From an uncultured Collinsella sp. (GTDB taxonomy: Bacteria; Actinomycetota; Coriobacteriia; Coriobacteriales; Coriobacteriaceae), in the NCBI GenBank assembly GCA_958352845.1, contig CATWQC010000001.1:1-64000 (forward strand): a stretch of 64,000 nucleotides of DNA, given 5' to 3'. Positions 9,178-17,727 of the stretch are shown in pieces. Positions within the stretch are counted from its first letter, which is position 1; each line of letters opens with the position of its first letter. The notes below the pieces were generated by a model, which saw only the letters and a list, made by a program, of their open reading frames with translations, ran no database searches and was not told where the DNA came from. The position numbers and the translations under genes were made by a program.

Positions 9178-9210
9178 TAGCGGCTCGCCAGCTTTCCCGA
9201 CGAGCCGCTA
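9178..9210 (-). terminator. Terminator of the polysaccharide operon
   Basis: Ten-bp stem TAGCGGCTCG/CGAGCCGCTA with a 13-base loop, 6 bases after the stop of the last operon gene. On the minus strand it is followed by an AT-rich ATTTAATTAATC tract. Confidence 0.75.
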
Positions 9211-9215
9211 ATCTG

Positions 9216-10670
9216 CTAGAGCGTCTTGAGGTACTCCCCCAGCTCTTCCTCCCAGTCGGGCATGCGGAAGCCCACGGCTTCGAGCCTGGAAAGGTCGAGC
9301 GCGGAGTGGACCGGGCGTGGGGCGATGGGGCCCTCGGCGCCGGCGTAGTAGTCGGCGGTGCTGACCGGCACGACCTTCTCCCCGTTGCCGTTGGCGGCCT
9401 CGAAGACGGCGCGCGCGATGTCCGCCCAGGACCTGACCGCACCCGAGCCGGTGCAGTCGTAGGTGCCGTAGGGGGCGCGGCTCCCCAGCACGTGGAAGAT
9501 TGCCTGCGCCATGTCGCGCGTGAAGGTCAGGCGTCCCAGCTGGTCGTCAACGACCGTGACCTGCTCGAGCCCGTCCTCGGGGTCGGCGACGCGGTCGGAC
9601 AGCCCCTTCATGGTCTTGACGAAGTTGCGGCCCTCGCCGATGACCCAGCTGGAGCGCATGATGTAGTGGCGCGGGCACCCGGCCACGGCGATGTCGCCGG
9701 CGGCCTTGGTCTGGCCGTAGACGGAAAGCGGGCTGAAGGGCTCGTCCTCGGTATGGACCTCGGCCGTGCCGTCGAAGACGTAGTCGCTGGACACGTGGAC
9801 CAGGGTGATCCCGTGCGCGGCGCAGGTGCGGGCGAGCAGGGCCGGGCCCGTCGCGTTGGCCTTCCAGGCGGTCACGCGGCCCTCGGGGGTCTCGGCCCTG
9901 TCCACCGCGGTGTAGGCGCCGCAGTTGATCACGGTGCCGTAGAGCGACCAGTCGTACTTGGAGTAGGCCGCCGGGTCGGACATGTCGAAGGTGTCGATGT
10001 CGCAGAAGTCGAAGTCCTTGGCGACGCCGCGCTCCTCCGCCAGCGCGCGCACCGCGCGGCCCAGCTGGCCGTTGCAGCCGGTGACGAGCGTCCTCTTGGG
10101 CGCCATGGGGACGACGTCCCTGAGCATCGGGTGGTTGAGGTCGGCCTCGGAGACGGTGGCCCGGTCCAGCGGGATGGGCCACTGGATGTTAAGCTCCGGG
10201 TCGGCGAGGTTCACGAAGGTGTAGGTCCTCTTGAGCTCCAGCGACCAGTGGGCGTCCACCAGGTAGGTGTAGGCGGTGCCGTCCTCCAGGGCCTGGAAGG
10301 AGTTGCCCACGCCGCGCGGGACGTAGATGGCCCTGGACGGGTCCAGGGTGCAGGTGAACACCTTCCCGTAGGTGGCGCTGCCCTCGCGCAGGTCCACCCA
10401 GGCGCCGAATACGCTGCCGCGGGCCACCGAGATGAACTTGTCCCAGGGCTCGGCGTGGATGCCGCGGGTGACGCCGCGGCTGTCGTTGTAGGAGACGTTG
10501 TTCTGGACGACGCGGAGGTCCGGGATGCCCAGGGCGGTCATCTTGGCGCGCTGCCAGTTCTCCTTGAACCAGCCGCGCGAGTCGCCGTGGACGGCGAGGT
10601 CGACGACCTTCAGGCCCCCGATGCCGGTCTCGGCGACGGAGAGGTCCTTCTCGAATGCGATGTCTGCCAT
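9216..10670 (-). CDS. rmlCD: Fused dTDP-4-dehydrorhamnose 3,5-epimerase / dTDP-4-dehydrorhamnose reductase (RmlC-RmlD)
   Basis: 484-residue bifunctional enzyme for the last two steps of dTDP-L-rhamnose synthesis: 3,5-epimerisation of dTDP-4-keto-6-deoxyglucose, then NAD(P)H reduction. Residues 1 to about 185 are the RmlC cupin (RGIHAEPWDK with His72). Residues about 192-484 are the RmlD short-chain dehydrogenase, with the Rossmann motif VTGCNGQLG near 196-204 and SVYGQTKAAGD carrying the Y-x3-K pair. Start ATG 10670 is chosen because MADIAFEKD begins the conserved region and AGGAG lies upstream; the frame extends further into the GC-rich hairpin region, which is not coding. Last gene of the polysaccharide operon. 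Fusion of these two enzymes is known in other Actinobacteria and some Firmicutes. GC is markedly higher than in the neighbouring wzx/wzy genes. Confidence 0.93.
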   Translation of the reverse strand: MADIAFEKDLSVAETGIGGLKVVDLAVHGDSRGWFKENWQRAKMTALGIPDLRVVQNNVSYNDSRGVTRGIHAEPWDKFISVARGSVFGAWVDLREGSATYGKVFTCTLDPSRAIYVPRGVGNSFQALEDGTAYTYLVDAHWSLELKRTYTFVNLADPELNIQWPIPLDRATVSEADLNHPMLRDVVPMAPKRTLVTGCNGQLGRAVRALAEERGVAKDFDFCDIDTFDMSDPAAYSKYDWSLYGTVINCGAYTAVDRAETPEGRVTAWKANATGPALLARTCAAHGITLVHVSSDYVFDGTAEVHTEDEPFSPLSVYGQTKAAGDIAVAGCPRHYIMRSSWVIGEGRNFVKTMKGLSDRVADPEDGLEQVTVVDDQLGRLTFTRDMAQAIFHVLGSRAPYGTYDCTGSGAVRSWADIARAVFEAANGNGEKVVPVSTADYYAGAEGPIAPRPVHSALDLSRLEAVGFRMPDWEEELGEYLKTL

Positions 10671-10706
10671 GTGGGAAAAGCTCCTATCGAAGAGGTTGGG
10701 AAACCG

Positions 10707-10767
10707 GGGGCGCCCGCGCGGGGCCGCAGGGTCATCCCCATGCCCTGCGGCCCCGCGCGGGCGCCCC
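10707..10767. other. Perfect 25-bp GC-rich hairpin between rmlB and rmlCD
   Basis: Arms 10707-10731 and 10743-10767 are perfectly complementary over 25 bp, almost all G/C, with an 11-base loop (TCATCCCCATG). It lies in the 122-base gap between rmlB (stop at 10793) and the rmlCD start (10670). There is no T-run, so it is not a standard terminator. As RNA it would be very stable and could block 3' decay of the upstream message, separate rmlB and rmlCD expression, or stall transcription. Confidence 0.85.
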
Positions 10768-10792
10768 GCGGTGCGGTCCGCCGGGGTTCGGC

Positions 10793-11815
10793 CTACTGGC
10801 CCTGCGCGCGGTAGCGGGCCTCGGTGGCCTCCTTGGCCGGGCGCCACCAGGACTCGTTGGCCACGTACCAGTCGATCGTCTGCTTGAGCCCCTCAGCGAA
10901 GTCGGTGTGGGCCGGCCTCCAGCCCAGCTCGCGCTGCAGCTTGGTGGAGTCGATGGCGTAGCGGCGGTCGTGGCCGGGGCGGTCGGCGACCCAGTCGAAG
11001 TCCTCGGGGTCCTTTCCCATCGCCTCGAGGATCATGCGCAGCACGGTGATGTTGTCCCTCTCGCCATTAGCTCCGATGAGGTAGGTCTCCCCCGTGCGGC
11101 CCTTCGTGAGGATGTCCCAGACGGCCGAGGAGTGGTCCTCGGTGTGGATCCAGTCGCGGACGTTCTCGCCCTTGCCGTAGAGCTTGGGGCGCACGCCGTC
11201 GACGATGTTCGTGATCTGCCTGGGGATGAACTTCTCCACGTGCTGGTAGGGGCCGTAGTTGTTGGAGCAGTTGGAGATCGTGGTGCGGAGGCCGTAGGTG
11301 CGGGTCCACGCGCGCACGAGCATGTCGGAGCTGGCCTTGGTGCTCGAGTACGGCGAGGACGGGTGATACGGCGTCTCCTCGGTGAACTTCGCCGGGTCGT
11401 CGAGCGCCAGGTCGCCGTAGACCTCGTCGGTGGAGACGTGGTGGTAGCGGACGCCGTGCTTGCGGACGGCCTCCAACAGGCGGAAGGTGCCCTCGACGTT
11501 GGTGCGCAGGAAGGGCTCCGGGTCGGCGATGGAGTTGTCGTTGTGGGACTCCGCAGCGTAGTGCACGATCGCGTCGTGGCCGGGGACCAGCTCATCGAGC
11601 AGCGCGGCGTCGCATATGTCGCCGACGACGAGCTCCACGCGGTCGGAGGGCAGGCCCGCGATGTTCTCGGGGTTGCCGGCGTAGGTCAGCTTGTCCAGGA
11701 CGGTGACGTGGACGCCCGGGTGGTTGTCCACCACGTAGTGCACGAAGTTGCTGCCGATGAAGCCGCAGCCGCCCGTGACGATGATGTTCCTGGGCTCGAA
11801 GAGCTCTTCAGACAT
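10793..11815 (-). CDS. rmlB: dTDP-glucose 4,6-dehydratase
   Basis: 340-residue NAD-dependent enzyme converting dTDP-glucose to dTDP-4-keto-6-deoxyglucose, second step of the rhamnose pathway. The Rossmann motif GGCGFIG is at residues 15-21. SPYSSTKASSD contains the catalytic Y-x3-K, and the HVSTDEVYGDL block is diagnostic for RmlB. Start ATG 11815 is preferred over an in-frame ATG five codons upstream because GGGAG lies 8 bases before it. It sits 24 bases after rmlA. Normal full length. Confidence 0.95.
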   Translation of the reverse strand: MSEELFEPRNIIVTGGCGFIGSNFVHYVVDNHPGVHVTVLDKLTYAGNPENIAGLPSDRVELVVGDICDAALLDELVPGHDAIVHYAAESHNDNSIADPEPFLRTNVEGTFRLLEAVRKHGVRYHHVSTDEVYGDLALDDPAKFTEETPYHPSSPYSSTKASSDMLVRAWTRTYGLRTTISNCSNNYGPYQHVEKFIPRQITNIVDGVRPKLYGKGENVRDWIHTEDHSSAVWDILTKGRTGETYLIGANGERDNITVLRMILEAMGKDPEDFDWVADRPGHDRRYAIDSTKLQRELGWRPAHTDFAEGLKQTIDWYVANESWWRPAKEATEARYRAQGQ

Positions 11816-11839
11816 ATTTCTATCTCCCATTGGATCGGA

Positions 11840-12739
11840 TTAGTACTCGCGCGGGCTGTTGACGATCTCGCCGGCGGCGACCTTCTTCAGGTGCTGGCCG
11901 TAGACCGACTTGCCGTAGGCCTTCGCGGCCTCCTCCAGCTCGGCGGTCGTGATCCAGCCGTTCTCCCAGGCGATCTCCTCGGGGACCGAGACCGGCAGGT
12001 CCTGGGAGTGCTCGACGGCGCGGACGAACTCCGCGGCCTCGTGGAGCGACTCCATGGTGCCGGTGTCCAGCCACGCGTAGCCGCGGCCCAGGGTGACGAC
12101 GGAGAGCGTCCCCTCCTCCAGGTACATCTGGTTGAGCGTGGTGATCTCCAGCTCGCCGCGGGCCGAGGGCTTGACCTCATGTGCCTTGGCGGCCACGTCG
12201 CCCGGGTAGAAGTACAGGCCGGTGACGGCGTAGGAGCTCTTGGGGCGCTCGGGCTTCTCCTCGATGGAGACGGCCCTCCCCTGCCCATCGAACTCCACGA
12301 CGCCGAAGCGCTCGGGGTCGTCCACGTGGTAGCCGAAGACCGTGGCGCGGCCCGACTCGGCGTTCTGCACGGCGCGCGTCAGGTGGCGGCTGAGGCCGTT
12401 GCCGTAGAAGATGTTGTCGCCGAGCACGAGTGCGCACGGCTCACCGTCGATGAACTCCTCGCCGATGGTGAAGGCCTGCGCCAGGCCGTCCGGGCTCGGC
12501 TGCTCGGCGTAGGAGAGGTTGACGCCGTAGCGCGATCCGTCCCCGAGCAGGCGCTCGAAGTTGGGCAGGTCCGTCGGCGTGGAAATGACCAGGATGTCAC
12601 GGATGCCCGCCAGCATGAGGGTGGACAGCGGGTAGTAGATCATTGGCTTGTCGTAGACCGGCAGCAGCTGCTTGGAGGTCACGAGCGTGAGCGGGTACAG
12701 GCGGGTGCCGGACCCGCCGGCGAGGATGATGCCTTTCAT
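11840..12739 (-). CDS. rmlA: Glucose-1-phosphate thymidylyltransferase
   Basis: 299-residue nucleotidyltransferase making dTDP-glucose from dTTP and glucose-1-phosphate, entry step of the rhamnose pathway. The N-terminal LAGGSGTRLYPLT pyrophosphorylase signature, the SKQLLPVYDKPMIYYPLS block and LVLGDNIFYG are characteristic of RmlA. Length is normal. The ribosome-binding site is weak (AGGA one base from the ATG), and a 31-base gap separates it from wzx. Gene order rmlA-rmlB-rmlCD indicates a rhamnose-containing polysaccharide. Confidence 0.95.
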   Translation of the reverse strand: MKGIILAGGSGTRLYPLTLVTSKQLLPVYDKPMIYYPLSTLMLAGIRDILVISTPTDLPNFERLLGDGSRYGVNLSYAEQPSPDGLAQAFTIGEEFIDGEPCALVLGDNIFYGNGLSRHLTRAVQNAESGRATVFGYHVDDPERFGVVEFDGQGRAVSIEEKPERPKSSYAVTGLYFYPGDVAAKAHEVKPSARGELEITTLNQMYLEEGTLSVVTLGRGYAWLDTGTMESLHEAAEFVRAVEHSQDLPVSVPEEIAWENGWITTAELEEAAKAYGKSVYGQHLKKVAAGEIVNSPREY

Positions 12740-12770
12740 ATCCTAATCCAATCTAGTTGAATGACATTTA

Positions 12771-14180
12771 CTAATGCTTAAGCCTGCTCAAACGCGAGGC
12801 AACGTTTTTCAATTCAGAATGATTAAGTAAAAGATAGCCAATATAAACTATCGAATACAGGAGTGCCGCCACTCCACCGGGCATGAGCTCGGTAAATAAG
12901 ACGAAGGCAACTGTAAGCAAAATCTCCTGAAACGGCCTGGACGAACCCGGAGCACTTAACCTTTCATTTAAATAAAGTTCGGACCACAGCGACCTTCCGA
13001 TAATGCAGATTACAGCGCCACACAAGACAGCATCGAGTGAATCGAGAGCGAGAACACCGAATACCGAAAAGACGGTGCTGCAAATAACGGCAACGATATT
13101 CAACTTCAGGAGCAGCTGTTCTTTACGAAGAACCTTGAAATAGGTAGTACAGCAAAGGCTCATCTTTGTATTAAAGACGCATATCGGGAGTAAAAGCGCA
13201 AAATATCTAAGGCTTTCGGAATATTGAGGAAGCCACGCCCCCAAAATCCAAACCATAGGGAAATAGAGCAAAAAGATTGCAGGGAATATGAGCTCGATAG
13301 CATTTCTTATGCCAATGTAAAAACGAACCCTCTCCTCATCAGAACCTGTCCTAAGAGCAGGAAATAAGACCATGCTCGCCTGCGAAACGAAAGTGATAAA
13401 GAAATTGACCAGAGAGAGGGAGAAAGAAATTTTCGCAAAGGCGACGATTCCCCAAAAATGATCGATAAGAAACCTAGAAACGCCGAGAATCAACGTGTCG
13501 GCAATGTTAGCAATCATCAGCTTTACGCCGACGACGATACTGTGAATACCGTCCTTAAGCGCGTTGCAAAAAGACATCGATTTAGCTCGAAGGATATCCC
13601 TACCCATCCAAGAGCAATAAATGAGCGCGATGATCTTCGAAACGAGATACGCGTAGACATAGGGGTGGTAGTCCGAAACCTTTAGTCCAATTAGAACAAG
13701 AAGCGGGGCCAGAAACACCAGCCTGTCCAGCATGGTGGAAAACGAGAACAGCTTAGTCTCGTTCATTGCCTGGAAAACAAAGCCAAGATAGCTTGTCAGA
13801 TTGTAGACGACGGTGTAAAGCGCGAAAGACGCGATAACAAAGACTCGATTTGCATCATCTACGAGAGGCATCGAAACAAGGGTGATGCCAAGGCAGATAA
13901 GCGCCTGGAAACAAGCGCCTAAAATGTATTGAGACTTGATCGAGCTCTTATCGATTTCCGCACGAGAGAGACCGCCGTTGATCAGGTATACACCATCGTT
14001 CAAGCCAAGGTGGAAAAAGCCAGAATAGGTCGTATAGAACATAAACAGCTGCCAATAACCATAATCGGCAACGCCGACGATTTTCGGCACAAGCAGCGAC
14101 ATGACGATGCTAACAGAGAGAGAAATAAACTGTGCAGTAAACGCGATTAATGTATTTTTAAATATATTGCTTGTATTCAT
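12771..14180 (-). CDS. wzx: Polysaccharide flippase, Wzx-type
   Basis: 469-residue hydrophobic protein with about 12-14 predicted membrane helices, of the MOP/MATE-like polysaccharide-biosynthesis family. It would flip the undecaprenyl-linked repeat unit across the membrane. The N-terminus (NIFKNTLIAFTAQFISLSVS) is typical of the family: a polar start, then helix 1 ending in a basic or polar loop. It follows wzy in the transcript by 45 bases, as usual in Wzx/Wzy-dependent clusters. The composition is AT-richer than in the rml genes, suggesting separate origin. Specificity cannot be inferred. Confidence 0.85.
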   Translation of the reverse strand: MNTSNIFKNTLIAFTAQFISLSVSIVMSLLVPKIVGVADYGYWQLFMFYTTYSGFFHLGLNDGVYLINGGLSRAEIDKSSIKSQYILGACFQALICLGITLVSMPLVDDANRVFVIASFALYTVVYNLTSYLGFVFQAMNETKLFSFSTMLDRLVFLAPLLVLIGLKVSDYHPYVYAYLVSKIIALIYCSWMGRDILRAKSMSFCNALKDGIHSIVVGVKLMIANIADTLILGVSRFLIDHFWGIVAFAKISFSLSLVNFFITFVSQASMVLFPALRTGSDEERVRFYIGIRNAIELIFPAIFLLYFPMVWILGAWLPQYSESLRYFALLLPICVFNTKMSLCCTTYFKVLRKEQLLLKLNIVAVICSTVFSVFGVLALDSLDAVLCGAVICIIGRSLWSELYLNERLSAPGSSRPFQEILLTVAFVLFTELMPGGVAALLYSIVYIGYLLLNHSELKNVASRLSRLKH

Positions 14181-14225
14181 TTAACCAGTTCAATCTTTAA
14201 AGTCGCGCCCTAACGAAACAACTGC

Positions 14226-15548
14226 CTACATTTCAGAAGCATTAGAGGAAGTCAATCGAAACGGCCAAACTGTCCCGCTGCATCCGTCCTTTATGAAAAA
14301 CACTTTCGCAACAATAGCGCTTAGCAGAAGACCCCAAATCATACTGTTGCTAAAGAAGATGTTTTGGAAGGATTGAAGGACAACGCTAGGAACAACAGAT
14401 AGATAAATGAATAGGGATACTAAAGACCCCCGCTTATTGCAAATCCTTGCCATTAGGTCGCAGATGCCTATCATTGCAAAGATCGGAATAAAGCAGAGGT
14501 ACCCATAGTCATACCAATAAATCCAAAATGCAGTTTGAACATTAGCTGCACCACTCAAATAAATACTCGCGTCATCAGCAGCAAAAGGATTCAGCCCGAA
14601 GACATTGTCGAGGTTCAATAACCCAAACCATAAACATGAAAATGAATGAAGGCCGAAATAATTAATTGAAGGCTCAACGGCCTTTAAGCTCATATTTAAA
14701 TTACTGAATGAAAGAGGGAAATAGCCATAATAGACCGGCAGCGTATTACCCAGAATCTCTGGACCGCTGTAGCCAATCTTAGTGGCATAGTCCCAATCAT
14801 ATTTTCCGTAATGACTTCCGCGTGTATTGGTCCAATCAGAAGACTGCGACACGAGCGTCACCAACATCAAAGCCGCAACACCGATTACAAGTATCGAGCG
14901 CAATTTCACGTTTAAGAAGTTTTTACCCCGCACCCTGTTTTCTCTATTGTTCAAAAATGCAATAGCTATCAAGACAGCAATCTTTGCAACGCCGCCAAAC
15001 AAGGTCATCCTAGCGCTTCTTGAAATCAATGGAACAACAATCCCTACGGCTGCATATACCAAGTATCTATTCTTACGCGTGCAGAGATATGAAATAACAT
15101 CGGCAACATAAACAACAAATAGGTTTCTTGTAAGAACACTGATGACGGGGACACTAGAAGTATGAACATCGATTCCGTTCAGAGCGGAAAAAAAATGACC
15201 CGTTAACAAATACGTTTCGAGAAAATAAAGCACAATAACTACGACGTTCAGAGCCCCGATATAACGCGGCTGGAGTGTCCGGAGATAAGGTAAATAATTA
15301 TGCGTAACCGCATCATTACCAAGCAAGCAATGAATCGTTAGCCCGATATTCAGATAGAAAAAAATCAAATAGAATCGATCATCAATATGAACGTCGCAAA
15401 GGGTCGACCAGTTTGCAAAGTATAGAAATAGAGGCAAATAGACACCAAGCAAGCAGAGGCAATTTAAACCGATTCTCTTATTCTTAATAAAATCCGGTAA
15501 AGCAAATATCTGCCAAATTACAAAAGTAAGATAAAAGAGCTCACGCAT
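14226..15548 (-). CDS. wzy: Putative O-antigen/EPS polymerase, Wzy-type
   Basis: 440-residue membrane protein with about 10-11 hydrophobic segments and a long hydrophilic stretch near residues 235-310, the usual layout of repeat-unit polymerases. Sequence motifs are not diagnostic, as is normal for Wzy; the call rests on topology, length and position between glycosyltransferases and wzx. ATG 15548 is preceded by GAGGGGG, which overlaps the stop of the upstream glycosyltransferase region. AT-rich, like its neighbour wzx. Confidence 0.72.
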   Translation of the reverse strand: MRELFYLTFVIWQIFALPDFIKNKRIGLNCLCLLGVYLPLFLYFANWSTLCDVHIDDRFYLIFFYLNIGLTIHCLLGNDAVTHNYLPYLRTLQPRYIGALNVVVIVLYFLETYLLTGHFFSALNGIDVHTSSVPVISVLTRNLFVVYVADVISYLCTRKNRYLVYAAVGIVVPLISRSARMTLFGGVAKIAVLIAIAFLNNRENRVRGKNFLNVKLRSILVIGVAALMLVTLVSQSSDWTNTRGSHYGKYDWDYATKIGYSGPEILGNTLPVYYGYFPLSFSNLNMSLKAVEPSINYFGLHSFSCLWFGLLNLDNVFGLNPFAADDASIYLSGAANVQTAFWIYWYDYGYLCFIPIFAMIGICDLMARICNKRGSLVSLFIYLSVVPSVVLQSFQNIFFSNSMIWGLLLSAIVAKVFFIKDGCSGTVWPFRLTSSNASEM

Positions 15549-15559
15549 TGAAACCCCCT

Positions 15560-16492
15560 CTATTTGCCATCTTTGGAATGTTTAATCAACATGTCTCTAA
15601 ATAATGCATTTTTTGATATAGAGTACTTTTGTCCCAAGAGCATCTGCAGAAAGGTTGCTGGGGCAATTCTATTGTCCATATAGGAAAGCCTCGCGTTGTA
15701 CCAGGAAATCGCCCCGTCAAGTATTCCGATAGCTGCGGGGCAAAACGAAGTGGCACAAGCTTTCAGATTCTCTGTAAATCTCAGGCACATCCCTATTTCA
15801 GCAACGCGAGATTTCTTGTCTACATGCCGCATCTCCGTAGCGTTGGAGTCATGCCTACGGAATTTAATCAATGGTTGGTTGAGAAGCCTCAGACTTCCCT
15901 TCAGCAGCGAAAAGCGCCAAAGCATGCCGTCGTGAGCGAAATCATCCTGCCAATATGGCATGATATCCCTTATAAAATGCGATTTAACGGCATACGAACA
16001 TCCGGGTCGCCTTACCGACATAAATTTACTATCGAAAATCGGGACCTCCAAATCATCCAGAGGCCTGGTATTATCGACAGCACCATAGACTGTTACCTTT
16101 TTACCACCGTTCTCATAAAACGGCTCGACGGCGCAGCAAAGAACGTCGATAGAGGGGTCCTTCTCGATGATTGAGGACATTACAGCAATTTTATCGGGCT
16201 TCCAGATATCATCCTGGTCGCACGGGAAGACGATGCCGTCATCTATAGATGCAAGGTCGAGAAGCCGCTTGAAGCTCATGCGCCAGCCGAAATTAGAGCT
16301 GTTCTTGTTGATGGTCCAATTATCGAGCCCATGCTTCTCAATATATTCGCCAATGAGATCGAATGACCCGTCTGTTGAGCAATCATCCGCAATCAGCACT
16401 CGGTCCGGAGACACTGTCTGAAGTCTTAAGCTATCTAGCTGCTCAGTAAGATATCGCGTGCCGTTGTAAACTGACATCACAACCGTAACCAT
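15560..16492 (-). CDS. Glycosyltransferase family 2
   Basis: 310-residue inverting GT-A glycosyltransferase. The N-terminal VTVVMSVYNGTRYLTEQLDS and LIADDCSTDGS form the nucleotide-sugar binding strand. FPCDQDDIWKPDK at about residues 90-102 holds the acidic metal-binding motif, and this QDDIW type is typical of rhamnosyl/glycosyl transferases of cell-surface loci. No membrane helix is evident. It would add one sugar of the repeat unit on the cytoplasmic face. GAAGG precedes the ATG. The donor sugar is unknown, although a rhamnosyltransferase is plausible because the same operon makes dTDP-rhamnose. Confidence 0.88.
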   Translation of the reverse strand: MVTVVMSVYNGTRYLTEQLDSLRLQTVSPDRVLIADDCSTDGSFDLIGEYIEKHGLDNWTINKNSSNFGWRMSFKRLLDLASIDDGIVFPCDQDDIWKPDKIAVMSSIIEKDPSIDVLCCAVEPFYENGGKKVTVYGAVDNTRPLDDLEVPIFDSKFMSVRRPGCSYAVKSHFIRDIMPYWQDDFAHDGMLWRFSLLKGSLRLLNQPLIKFRRHDSNATEMRHVDKKSRVAEIGMCLRFTENLKACATSFCPAAIGILDGAISWYNARLSYMDNRIAPATFLQMLLGQKYSISKNALFRDMLIKHSKDGK

Positions 16493-16509
16493 TAAAAACC
16501 TTCATCCAA

Positions 16510-17727
16510 TTAAAGCTTAGCCATTAGCTGATCGTAAATACCGATAAGACGTTCTACATACGCGGTCTTTTCGAGGCAGCTGAAGTCCGCCTTCTCAACC
16601 GCCCCCCTGTAACGCGAGTAAACATCGGGATCGAGCATATTGACCATTGCGGCGGATAGCGACTCGGCATTGCCCGCGCTGAAGACCTCGCCGAGACCTT
16701 TCGACCTCACAAAGGAGGCAGCGTCGCCGACATCAGAGACGATGCACGGGAGACCGGCAGCAATCATGGCCTCATAGGCGACAAGCCCGAACGTCTCTCG
16801 GCAAACCGAGGGCATAACGATTGCACGTGACCGCGTCATGACGGAAAGCACCTTGTCATGGGGCAGCGCGCCCATGAATTTGATATCCGGATAACTGTCC
16901 GACAGCCTCTTCAATTCGGTACCGTCACCGATGACGATAGCGTCCACACCGGCCCTACTGGCGGCTTCGCAAAATAAATCGCAGCCCTTTTCAGGGCTCA
17001 GGCGACCAACGAATAGGTAAGCCTCGCAATCTGCATCAAACCCATGCTGGAATTTGTCCGCATCGACGTAATTTAAACAGTCGAATCGCTCGGCATCCCA
17101 TGTTAGATAGGGCTCAATCAACCGACGACTGGAATCTGAAACGAAGGCGACAGCCGGGCGCAGCGCTCTCAAAACATATCCCTGCACGGAAAAGCGAACG
17201 GATCGATACAGTTTTTGGATATATGAGCGCTTGTCACAGTTGTGCAGCAGGCACTTCGGAGAACCGGGGGCAATTCCGCAGTTGCAATGATTAACATAAT
17301 CGTAGAGTCCACCGTTGGAACAAACGAGGAAATACTCATGGGCTGTGATCAGGCACTTGAACCCCCGTCGCCCTATGGCCGTGAATATCGAGGGAGAAAG
17401 GGAGTGCGTCCAAGAGTGAACGTGGACGACCGTCGTCTTCGGATCGAGCTGCTTCAGTAGATCATCCAGCGCCGTTTCCGAGCGCCTGTTCCAGATACCC
17501 TGAGCAGCGCCGGAGACGCCCCCGTTCAGGACGTCGTTCTGCCCGCAATTGACACAAACAACGCCCGATTCGATTAAGGAGGGATCGGGGTCACCCAACG
17601 CTGAAAAGAAATAGCTGTTGACACCTATCCTCGCCAGAGCAGCTGCTGTTTCGATTGCGATTTTTGAAGCTCCGCCCCCGATATGGGGACGGTCGCAAAT
17701 CGTTATCACTGTGGTGAAGTTACTCAT
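16510..17727 (-). CDS. Glycosyltransferase family 4
   Basis: 405-residue GT-B retaining glycosyltransferase. Start ATG 17727 (MSNFTTVITI) is preferred over an upstream in-frame ATG because AGGA lies 7 bases before it and it overlaps the previous stop by 8 bases (ATGAGTAA), indicating translational coupling. The N-terminal domain has an HIGGGASK loop. The C-terminal domain has YLFVGRLSPEKGCDLF and the E-x7-E motif in RETFGLVAYEAM. A small Cys-rich insertion (NHCNCGIAPGSPKCLLHNC) near residue 150 is unusual and may bind metal. Substrates unknown. Confidence 0.88.
   Translation of the reverse strand: MSNFTTVITICDRPHIGGGASKIAIETAAALARIGVNSYFFSALGDPDPSLIESGVVCVNCGQNDVLNGGVSGAAQGIWNRRSETALDDLLKQLDPKTTVVHVHSWTHSLSPSIFTAIGRRGFKCLITAHEYFLVCSNGGLYDYVNHCNCGIAPGSPKCLLHNCDKRSYIQKLYRSVRFSVQGYVLRALRPAVAFVSDSSRRLIEPYLTWDAERFDCLNYVDADKFQHGFDADCEAYLFVGRLSPEKGCDLFCEAASRAGVDAIVIGDGTELKRLSDSYPDIKFMGALPHDKVLSVMTRSRAIVMPSVCRETFGLVAYEAMIAAGLPCIVSDVGDAASFVRSKGLGEVFSAGNAESLSAAMVNMLDPDVYSRYRGAVEKADFSCLEKTAYVERLIGIYDQLMAKL

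Noticed and set aside
10655..12760. Long plus-strand frame across rmlB and rmlA
   Set aside because: Same reason: antisense of conserved enzymes, no ribosome-binding site or domain.
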